A stretch of 64,000 nt of DNA from Volutella citrinella. Lineage: Eukaryota; Ascomycota; Sordariomycetes; Hypocreales; Nectriaceae. The stretch lies in contig JAWZSP010000002.1 in NCBI GenBank assembly GCA_034401135.1, positions 1,860,001 through 1,924,000 on the forward strand, in the 5' to 3' direction. The notes below the pieces were generated by a model. The model saw only the letters and a list, made by a program, of their open reading frames with translations. It was not told the DNA's origin and searched no databases. Position numbers and translations under genes: made by a program. Positions 53,672-62,257 of the stretch are shown here, piece by piece (the stretch's first letter is position 1; each line of letters begins with the position of its first letter).

Positions 53672-55934
53672 TCACGCTGCGTCTGGCCCACCACTGCCAC
53701 TGCCACTGCCCGAAGGCGACTCTTCCATCTGAGCATCGGTTAGAAACTCGTTCCATAATGTCCAATCCAATGGTACATCCTCCTGACCCATGGCTGGGTC
53801 CATTGGCAAATCCATAAGTTCTTCCGGGTATTCAAAAAGTATTGACGGAGCCATCGTGCTCGTATCGTAGTGGTGTGTAAGATCCGGGGTGAGGCCCGTC
53901 ATTCGCAGCTCCTGCATCGGGGCTTGCAGTGAATCCTGGGACAGGGGTGTAATAGTCTGGTTCGCTTCGACGGCCATCGGATCCCCTGTCAGTGCCGGGG
54001 CCGAGTTGTGGGTGGATAGGCTCTTCATGATGGCCTCGGCCCTGGCCGCCCTCGCCTTCTTCAGCAGCTTTTTGATCGGCCGCCACAGGGCTCCGTTTGT
54101 GTAATCGGCAACGTTCTTCATTGACGCCGGGAAGTTGTGCTCAACGACAGTCCACGCTCGCTCCACCAGCTCGCCATCCGTCTGCACGCAGAGCTCGGCG
54201 AGAGCGACAGCGAGTGGGTGCCACTGCACGTAGAGGTCGGTCCACCAGTGGAAGCGATGCATTGGCTCGCCGCCTACACCGCCCACCAGGCGATCGCGGA
54301 GATCCATGATGGAGATGGCTGTGCGCAGCATCGTCTCGCCAGAGACGCGGGGCTTGTTGGCCGGGGACCGCCCGGTGAAGGGGTATTGTATGTTTAGCCA
54401 CACCTTGAGGATGCACAGGCGAGCAACGTTGGCGGCATAGGCGGAGGCGTCATTCGAGGGGTCCATTGCATGGATGTATTTATTTTCCATGGAGCGTATT
54501 TGGCTCAATAGCTCTTCTTCGGTGTAGAGGTACCTGGGCACGCCGGCCTTGTCGCGTAATGGATGGGACAGGAAGCCAAAGAGATTAGAGCTCTCTGACG
54601 CACAAAGCGGGATGACATTCTCTGATTGAGTTGACTTGGCGACGAGCGGACCTTTGGAGTCCGGGCCAAAGTCGTCATCGTCGATTGCAGTGCTCATGAT
54701 TGTGTTGTGGTCTGTGTAGGAGAGAATGGCATCGGTTCCACGGTCCTCCGAGCCACGAACGTCCAGGGCAACAATGAAGTGCCACAGACGGCGGCGCATC
54801 TCTCCAATGAAGGGAGTGTACCTGGCACCGTCTAGGTCGGCATGCAGCCCCTGGGCCTGTGCAAGGCGGACCACGATGGCAGTCAGGGCCCACGATGTTC
54901 GATTGTGGGTGTGATATCGAAGCATCGTCTAGAGATTAAAGGTCAGAGGTAGATTACGAGGAGAGTGGCCGAGTACAACATACGGTATATTGTGTGAGGG
55001 CTTGGAGGGTTTCGAGCTCATTGCTGTTGAGATAATCTGCCTCTGCGAGCGCACGCTCAATGCGTATCCGGTACTTGGCTGCAAGTTCATCTTTGCTCCG
55101 CCCAAACTTCTCCTGGCATTCTTCAGGGGTCAGGCAGACGATGGCACAGAAGTAAATGGCAAATATGTTGGCGTTCAAAGGGGGTGGGAACACATGCGTA
55201 GAGGGAGAATCGCAATATGCCTGGATGTGTTTGGCGATGGACGGACTGTGCAAAATCTTCATAAGAGGGTCGACATTGGTCCGGTATATGGCCCAGAGCT
55301 GCATCATGAGGGCGGGGGGTGGATGAGAGAGGGGCTCCTTCGGCTCGCAGTAGCTCCAGTTGCCCAGTACGAAGCCTGACGGAGATGCCGGGGTGGCATT
55401 GGAGTCAAGAGACTGGGGAGACTGTTCATCGTAGTCATCCTCGTCGTCGGAAGGCTGGTCCAGAGCCTGCTTGATGCCCTTGATCTCGGCGCACAGGATC
55501 CCCCAGAACTCGGAGCTGAGATACCTGGGAAGAGGCTGGTCGGGCAGGGCGGACGTAGAGGATGCCTGGTTCTGGCCGATATCCAGCGGCGCAGCTGAGG
55601 CGACGAACTGCGACTCGGGCTCTGGCGGCGGCAGCGTAGACGTCGAAATGGATGCCGCCGATGAAGCCGAGCCGGGCAGTTTCCCGTCGGGCAGACCCAG
55701 CTGATGGAGCTTGTCCGGGTCGACCTGGCCGACAATGCCCTCGAGGCGGCTGATGCGGTCGAGCAGCTCACTCTGGCGCGGCCTCGGGACGCGGCGGGTG
55801 GGCTTGCGCGAGGGATAGATGCACTCGACCTCGTTGCGCAGACACTGGTTGCACACGGGCTGGAGCTTATCGCACTTGACCTTGCGCTGGCGGCAGCTGG
55901 AGCAGCTGAGGACCTTGGCCGCACGGGCGCTCAT
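53672..55934 (-). CDS. Zn2Cys6 transcription factor with fungal-specific (MHR) domain
   Basis: Two exons right to left, 55934-54984 and 54928-53672, intron 55 nt; 735 residues. The DNA-binding cluster is CSSCRQRKVKCDKLQPVCNQC with Cys at residues 11, 14, 21, 28, 31 and 38 (C-x2-C-x6-C-x6-C-x2-C-x6-C). A dimerisation coiled coil (RQSELLDRISRLEGIVGQV) follows, then an acidic linker and the MHR regulatory domain in the middle, with ALTQYTTMLRYHTHNRTSWALTAIVVRLAQAQGLHAD across the splice site and LRRRLWHFIVALDVRGSED after it. The C-terminus is acidic and ends in a Gly/Ser run. Targets are unknown. It is divergent from the GNAT gene at 56713, with 778 nt between starts. Confidence 0.93.
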
Positions 55935-56712
55935 GGTCGTCGTCGTGGCGTGACGTGACGGGGGCGGGCAGCGAGAGTCGCAGCGGGAAGGGGATCCGGA
56001 CGGGTGAGTCGCAATCGGATCGCATTCACGGCGGGTAGATGGAGCAAGGCCCGCCTGGAGGCGGCCTCGACATGACTCTGAGGTCGGTGGGCGTGTGACG
56101 GGCGACAGATACTAACTTACTACTCACCAAGCCCAGCTTGTAAGTTCTTGATTATGAGATCACAGTGTGGTTGCCCCACACTCACTGAGACACTCACAGG
56201 CCAAAAAAAAAATCCCGTTAGGCTGTCCGCTTGTGGAGGCGGCAAGCCCCGTGGGCGGCTCCAACTGCGCCGGGGATTTGGAATCAATTTTCATCAGGGA
56301 GTCTGCCATTGGTTTCCCGCGTGCTGCATTGGTTGACCAGCATCGATCTCCGAGGAGTGCGCTCGCTTGCCGGACGACGCGTCTCGCACACAACATCTTC
56401 GGGAGCGATGAGTTGGTGTTTTTCGTATACAATGCTGAACGATGCCCGCTCACCTGCCGGTTGTGGGCTCGATCGCATCGGAGTCCTCGGCGGCACTCTG
56501 GATGAGCGAGCGATTCCTAAGCGTCCTAATACTGGAACTTTTGTGCCGTTTTTGCCTGCTTTTCCGTGACTCACGCCATTGATTGAGAGGCATAAAGAGG
56601 AAACAGTCCCTAGATCAGATCAAGTAGCAAGCAATCAAGCAAGCATCAGTATTGTCGCGTAGTGGCCACTCATCAAAACACCCTCCGCCCGCTGCTGTCG
56701 TATTCATCAGCC
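55935..56712. other. Divergent promoter region, 0.78 kb
   Basis: The shared upstream region of the Zn2Cys6 gene and the GNAT gene. I see no gene. A run of A residues sits at 56205-56213. Confidence 0.5.
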
Positions 56713-57399
56713 ATGGAGGAAGCGGTGCCTCTGGAGATGGTCACCATCAGGACCACCCTGCCCCGATATCCGCTCCCGCCCAACGACCAACGGACCGTGG
56801 TTCGGACGGAGCGCCTCATTCTGCGCGCCTTCACCGACGACGACGCCGAGGGCCTGCACCTCGTGCGCGCCCAGCCCGATGTGATGCAGTGGTCCATCCA
56901 GGGCCGTCCGGACGTCGACGTGGAAGAGACGAGGAAGAACGCACTCTCGTCGCGCCTCCCGCCCCACGACGTCGAGCGCTACGACACGGCCATCTGCCTC
57001 GCCGACACGGGGGAGCTGATCGGCATCGGCGGCAACGGCTCCATGGAGGGCGAGCTGGGCTGGCCGGTCCTGGGGTACATGTTCCGCCGGGAGTTCTGGG
57101 GCAAGGGCTACGCGACCGAGTTCCTCAGGGGCTTCCTGGGCGCGTGGTGGGCGCTGCCGCGGGACGAGGTCGAGATCAGCGTCGACAAGCGGACTGTCCA
57201 CGGCGACGGCGACGTCAAGACTGAGTGCATCACTGCCGTTGCCGCCTTTGACAACGTCGCCAGCCACAACGTCCTGCGCAAGGTGCAGTTCGAGAGGGCC
57301 GTCGTCTGGGACGACGCCGACCTGCGCGACCCGACCGTCCAGGTCAGGCTCTACGGCTTCGTCGCCCGGGCGCCTGCTGCTGCGACGGCGGACAAGTAG
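56713..57399 (+). CDS. GNAT-family N-acetyltransferase (RimJ/RimL type)
   Basis: A single-exon 228-residue protein. The family transfers acetyl from acetyl-CoA to amines. Seen: the opening strand RTERLILRAFTDDDAEGLHLVRAQPDVM, the central strands (AICLADTGELIGIGG, LGWPVLGYMFRREFWGKGYATEFLRGF) with the acetyl-CoA-binding R-x-x-G-x-G/A core as REFWGKGYA, and the last strand with FDNVASHNVLRKVQFERA (the N..S..V..K.GF pattern). The substrate is unknown. The ATG at 56713 was chosen since only a GTG lies upstream in frame. Confidence 0.88.
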   Translation: MEEAVPLEMVTIRTTLPRYPLPPNDQRTVVRTERLILRAFTDDDAEGLHLVRAQPDVMQWSIQGRPDVDVEETRKNALSSRLPPHDVERYDTAICLADTGELIGIGGNGSMEGELGWPVLGYMFRREFWGKGYATEFLRGFLGAWWALPRDEVEISVDKRTVHGDGDVKTECITAVAAFDNVASHNVLRKVQFERAVVWDDADLRDPTVQVRLYGFVARAPAAATADK

Positions 57400-57823
57400 T
57401 GCATTTTATAATTTACTTGCGCCCACCCTTCCTACCGAACCACGGACGGGGCTCCGTCAAAGATTCCGCGGCGGGTTTCCGGACGACTGCCATCGTACGA
57501 GCGTTGGAGTTTGTGTGGGCGACGGCGCTGGTGGGACCGGCCCAAAGCACGGAGCCGGAGCGGACTTCTGAGAAGTCCGTCAGAAGAAACACGGCCATCA
57601 GCGCTGTGGAATGCCGCCGGGGCCCACCGATCACCCACGGTGACGACTCTGTGACGACGACGCCGGGAATTCTTCAATCGTGTGTATATAAAGGCCGAGG
57701 AAGCACTGTTCATAACTTCACATAGTCTGCGGTACACGGCCATTGAGTCAATTCAAAACAATCCCCCCACTCCCTCCCATTCAATCCCGAACAACAATCA
57801 CTTCGAGACACATCTACCCAAGC
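57400..57823. other. Intergenic spacer, tandem orientation
   Basis: The 3' flank of the GNAT gene and the promoter of the DUF1772 gene. A TATATAAAGG TATA box lies at about 57684-57693, some 140 bases upstream of the ATG at 57824. Confidence 0.6.
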
Positions 57824-58371
57824 ATGATGCAGCTTCCGACTCCCTCTCTGCTGGCTGTCGCCACTGGCATCGTCGGATCTGCTTGGATCTCCGGTAGGGG
57901 CTTACACGATTGATCTGAACCGAAGAGCACATTGAGCTGATGCATTCCTGTCCAGGTGCCATCGCCAGCATCTCCCTCATCGCAGTCCCAGGCGCCCGCG
58001 TGGCCCCAGACGCCACCGCCCGTATCTGGGCCACGCTCTTTGACCGGGGTATCGCCGTCATGCCCAAGCTCGCCGTCACCGCGGCCGTCGGCTACCTGTA
58101 CGCCGCCTACGACGTTCGCCAGCGTGGCGGCCGCTGGGGAGGCCTCATCGCTGCGGCTGCCTTGACGGTGGGCATTGTGCCGTACACTGTGGCCCTCATG
58201 ACTCCCACCAACAACTTGCTACACGAGGCTGCCAAGGGTGTCGGCCAAGCCAGCCAAGGAGAGATTGCGCGGCTGGTGGCCAACTGGGAGGCGTTGAACC
58301 TGGGCCGGAGCCTGCTTCCACTTGCTGGTGCGGCTGTGGCGTTTGTGTCGCTCTTCCAGAATCTGGCTTGA
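57824..58371 (+). CDS. DUF1772 (anthrone-oxygenase-like) membrane protein
   Basis: Two exons, 57824-57893 and 57956-58371, intron 62 nt; 161 residues. Four hydrophobic segments are visible (SLLAVATGIVGSAWI..ASISLIAV; AVTAAVGYLYAAY; GLIAAAALTVGIVPYTVALM; SLLPLAGAAVAFVSLF), with an NLLHEAAKGVG block and a final WEALNLGR motif before the last helix. This is the DUF1772 family, to which small anthrone oxygenases of polyketide pathways belong. No polyketide synthase lies in the window, so the enzymatic role is open. Two ATG codons stand in tandem at 57824 and 57827. It follows the GNAT gene on the same strand. Confidence 0.85.
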
Positions 58372-58550
58372 GTGGGCAAGTCTACACCTGTAATAATAAG
58401 GGAGGTGAAAAAATAGGCTTGTTTTTTTTGGATGGCCCTGGTAAAGAGCGGGTAGGGCCCATGTATTGATAAATGAGACAAATGAGATATTCGCGAACGT
58501 CTTCACACCATATCGCTACTTCTGTGTTCTCCCGTCCCCTGAGTATCACT

Positions 58551-58838
58551 CTATTGACCCTTGTTCTTCTCATACTCTTGAATGGCCGCCTGGCACTTGG
58601 TCAGGCTCTTCTTGGGCTCCCACGTATCATGCTCGCTGGACCATCCCACCCACTTCACTCGATAAAAGTGAACCCGAGTGCCAGCCTCAATGCAATCGTC
58701 CACAATCTTCTCCACCTCCCATTCCTTCTCCGGGTCCTCTACTTCTCCCTGCGTAGTGGGAGCTTTCTCGGCGACATGGATCGTGCTGTCTTCTTCGTTT
58801 CCGGCCACCGCAGCTTTGGACCTCGTCAACTTAGGCAT
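58551..58838 (-). CDS. Small stand-alone chromodomain protein
   Basis: A single-exon 95-residue protein. Residues 1-37 are polar; the chromodomain fills residues about 39-92: EWEVEKIVDDCIEAGTRVHFYRVKWVGWSSEHDTWEPKKSL and a final helix CQAAIQEYEKNK. The aromatic cage positions are present (E-W-E-V at the start, W..W in VKWVGW, and W in DTWEP). Chromodomains bind methylated histone tails. There is no chromoshadow domain, no integrase and no other part of a retrotransposon nearby, so it is neither a normal HP1 nor an evident transposon fragment. The next gene in either direction is unrelated. Confidence 0.85.
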   Translation of the reverse strand: MPKLTRSKAAVAGNEEDSTIHVAEKAPTTQGEVEDPEKEWEVEKIVDDCIEAGTRVHFYRVKWVGWSSEHDTWEPKKSLTKCQAAIQEYEKNKGQ

Positions 58839-59621
58839 GGCTGCCGTCGTGGGGGAACTGGTGGCTTGATCTCCGGTCGAGACTGGCCCTTTGCCGCGAG
58901 AGATGTCACGCCCAACTTTATAACTACCCCAGAGCGTCAGTACAGGCCAAGCATCGCGAGCGAGAAGAACGTAGCTTACAGTCCGAAACGTGGGGGCGAC
59001 TGCGAGTCAAGGCTCTGGAACTGCGCTTCGGTATCGCTGCCGGGATCGAGACGAACGTAGAGGAAGCTGCAAGCGTCCAAGGTTCTGTGGATGCAAAACA
59101 ATCTGATGTACAAGACTAGAAGCTGTGTATTTGGACAAGAAGCTCTGGGGAACCGCAGTTGGATATTGGGAGTCTTTATACATTTGGGTCCAGCCTCTAT
59201 GGCCAGCCTTGGGTGATTGTGAAGCAAGGCAGCAACGACTGAAGTTTGCTATGTAATGCCGTTCCAAGTGCCCAGGGCCAGTGAGCTCGCCCGCTCAAGG
59301 ACCAGTCATCCAAAAGGGGCACATGGTCGGCGGATGCGATGGAATGGGCGATGCCAAACGTGCAAAGGTTGTCCGTGCAGAACCATCAGAGTCATGCGGG
59401 ATGGGGTGCCCAATCGATCTTGATCTTCAACTCCCATTTCGCGGTGTGGCGTATTCCTCAAATAGACAAACAAGCGCGCTGTGGTCCAAACCCCGCTGTT
59501 CGGGGCCACCATTTCTAACCCCTTCGCTAACAGGCTACCAACTGTGCCATGATTTCTAAGGCTGAAATATATCCATGCAAAAACGGGCAAACAGGGGGTC
59601 TTGTAAGCCACAATCGACCTG
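58839..59621. other. Intergenic region, 0.78 kb
   Basis: The promoter of the chromodomain gene and the 3' flank of RIC8. No gene seen. Confidence 0.55.
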
Positions 59622-61257
59622 TCAATCGAGCTCTTCGACCTCATCGTCCTTCAGTTCCCTGTACTTGCCCTCCCGCATGTATGCGTCCACAGGATTCTCC
59701 ACGTTGACGATGCCAGTCTTCTTCAGTCTAGGGGTAAATTAGAATCGCGTTGCAAAATAGGAGTCAGGTATGCACGCACCGTTCGAAGAGGACGTAGAGC
59801 CTTTCCGCCTCACGCTCCTTTTCTTCTTCTGTCATTTCAGGGACGTCCGGGTGTTTCTCCGCATCAATGTACTGGCCAGTGGTTGGATTGACCGGCCGCT
59901 CAGGAGCCTTGTCGTCGGCCGTGCTGAAGGCCTCTGAGGCCGAGGCCGGCACGGGCAGGTTGTTTTGGAAGAGGAAACCGGACGCAAATCCATAGCCCAC
60001 GTTCTCCACAAACTTGGATGCATCCTTGTCCGACATGTCAAAGAACAGATGGGACATGACCTCTCGGAAGGCCGGAGCCATGGCATTTGTGGAATTCTTC
60101 AACAGTCGAGCGGAAAGCGTGTCGCCAGTGCCCAGCACATTTTCGCGTTCCTTGGCACTGGGCAGGAGGAGTTTGCGGATATGCTGCTGCACTTCCGCTG
60201 GCGCATGTTCATGTGTACTCCTAATAATGCTCACGAGTGGCGCAACGTTGGGGTCAAGCTCTTGGTCGAGATAAACCTTCATTGAAGGCTCCAAAAGTTC
60301 GATCAACCGGGCTGCAACCTTTGTTGGCTCGCTCTTGGGACAGAGAGCGGCGGTGCTCTTCTCGGTCGTAAGATCCAGGTTGGACAGCGCATTGACGATG
60401 GGGCCGAAAGGAGGATCAAGTGGCTTGGCTGGCGAGAAATCGGCTTTCCACAGCAGGGCGACCAGGTGTGGCACTGCTGAGGCAAACAACGGGACCTGGT
60501 CCGGGGAGAAGTGAGTGACGTTGAACAGCAGCCTCAATGTCTCAACAAGCGCCATGTCCTCCATAGGTTCTGCCTTTGCTTTTGAGTTAGAGTTCATCTG
60601 CTTCACATGACGGCCTAGATTCTCGACGATGCGCTCCGCAAGCTTGTGCTTCTCAATGAGCTCACTGACGTCCATGCTGGTCTCGTAGGTTGCGAAAAAG
60701 AGGAGGCGCGAGATGAGGAATTCATCATCCCAGTTTTCCTTCTTCAGCTCAGAGCATGCGCGGGGCGCAAATCCCTGGTCAACAAACACCTGCCGGGTCT
60801 CGGGCTTCAGCAGCATGGAGTTGGCTAGAACCCTCAGGGCGGCGCGGGCTGTTTCGCTAGACGGGCTGTAGAAGGCATGGCGGAGGAGCATCGAGATGCC
60901 CTGTAAATCTTTGAGCATCCAACTGAAACGGCGGCTGGGTCTGCGTATGCTGGGGACTCACTTCCTTGGTGAAAATAGGATCTGCATTTCTGGGGTCTCG
61001 GCCATACAACTTCAGCTGCTCCAAGGCATTGACTCGCTCTGCCCAAGGTCAATGACTTATGCCGCATCGTCGTCCACAAGGGTACATACCCTTTGGAAGC
61101 ATAGAAACTTCATCCAGATCATCACTGAGATTTTTTACCAGCTCTGTCACTGCTTGGAGCTTGGCTGCGGACCAGTCAGACGAGCTTCGGCCGAGCGGCA
61201 ATGGGTGAGTGGGATGATGCACTGACCTGGCCCCGTAGCCATGCCGAGCCCTGCCAT
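59622..61257 (-). CDS. ric8: RIC8 / synembryn, guanine nucleotide exchange factor and chaperone for G-alpha
   Basis: Five exons right to left: 61257-61227, 61164-61090, 61038-60962, 60900-59780, 59727-59622; introns 62, 51, 61 and 52 nt; 469 residues. RIC8 folds G-alpha subunits and catalyses their GDP-GTP exchange without a receptor; in filamentous fungi it is needed for growth and asexual development. Exon 4 carries most of the armadillo-like helical repeats (GISMLLRHAFYSPSSETARAALRVLANSMLL, LLFNVTHFSPDQVPLFASAVPHLVALL, IRKLLLPSAKERENVLGTGDTLSARLL) and the conserved C-terminal part (FRE..LFFDMSDKD..KFVENVGYGFASGFLF). The last exon gives the acidic end LFERLKKTGIVNVENP..EVEELD. The first three exons have 31, 75 and 77 nt and give MAGLGMATGPAKLQAVTELV.. 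without frame breaks. The upper ATG at 61257 was preferred to that at 61242. Confidence 0.92.
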
Positions 61258-62257
61258 GGTCAGGAGAGAACGGTCCAACAGTACGGGAGATGGATTCGAT
61301 TGAACTGGTAGGAGATATGGCACCGAACGCAATGGGCCTGTCTTGGTGTCAGGGGGGAGTTGAAGAAGTTGCAGACTTGAAGTGGGTGTTCGATCCCTTA
61401 GTCACCAGTTTCTGGCCTTTTTGGAGGAGGTGCGACAGTGCTCTGCTAATAAGCTGGGCTACTACGGAGTACTAGTTTCAGGACCCTCCTTCCATTCGTG
61501 CCCTGGGTTTCAATGACGCACCAGCAAAGCCGATATATGGCAAAAACAGCAACAGACGGATGGAAGACAGCTTTAATCAAGCCATTTCCTCGCTTCAGTG
61601 GCTCACTTCACCTTCTCAATGCCAAACACGCAATCCTTGTCTGTCGCCTCCTGCCCCATAATTTGCACATTGGTGGGGAAACGGGACATTGGGCGGCCCT
61701 TAGTCATCCGGGAACTCACTCTTACTTGAACTTCAGGCAGAATCTACTCCTCATGGAAGGAATTTTGCAGTGCTCGAATGCTGTTATAGAATACATAAAT
61801 ACTGCAAATATCTACAATTTGTTTCGTACCACCGAGTAATAGACCATTACGGTGTAGAACATTGGCAAAGTTGATGCCTTATGGCTGAATCGTAGGGCGC
61901 CCTCTGCGCGGAGCACGGACCCACAGTCACCATTTTCGGGGGCTTTAATTGATTCTCGCCCCGACCACCGCCTCTCACGCGTCTGCAGACGCGTTCTGCG
62001 CGCCGCCGGTCGTGTTAAGGGCCTTTTTACCAATTTGGCTACCTCCACACCTACCTCATATCTGGATTTTGAGGCGCCAGGTTCCTCGCTCCAACCCGAC
62101 GGCAGGCTCCCGATCTGCCTCCTCCCAAACGACTCGATTTTGCAGCACGCTTTCGTCCGCATCCTAACCAGAGCGTACCGCCTTTCTACATGCCGTTGAG
62201 CAAAAGAACCCCTGGCCGTACTGCTGCTGTCTAGATTGCCCACGCTGCCTGGCAGCC
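61258..62257. promoter_or_regulatory. Divergent RIC8/RIF1 promoter with palindromic double MCB
   Basis: The 1-kb shared promoter. At 61977-61994 there is an 18-bp perfect palindrome made of two ACGCGT hexamers around CTGCAG, about 265-280 bases upstream of the RIF1 ATG. ACGCGT is the MCB, the sequence bound by MBF, which turns on G1/S replication genes in yeasts. No gene is seen. Confidence 0.6.
61977..61994. promoter_or_regulatory. Double MCB (ACGCGT) palindrome upstream of RIF1
   Basis: ACGCGT at 61977-61982 and 61989-61994, separated by CTGCAG; the whole is its own reverse complement. The match to the MCB consensus is exact; MBF binding here is inference. Confidence 0.6.
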
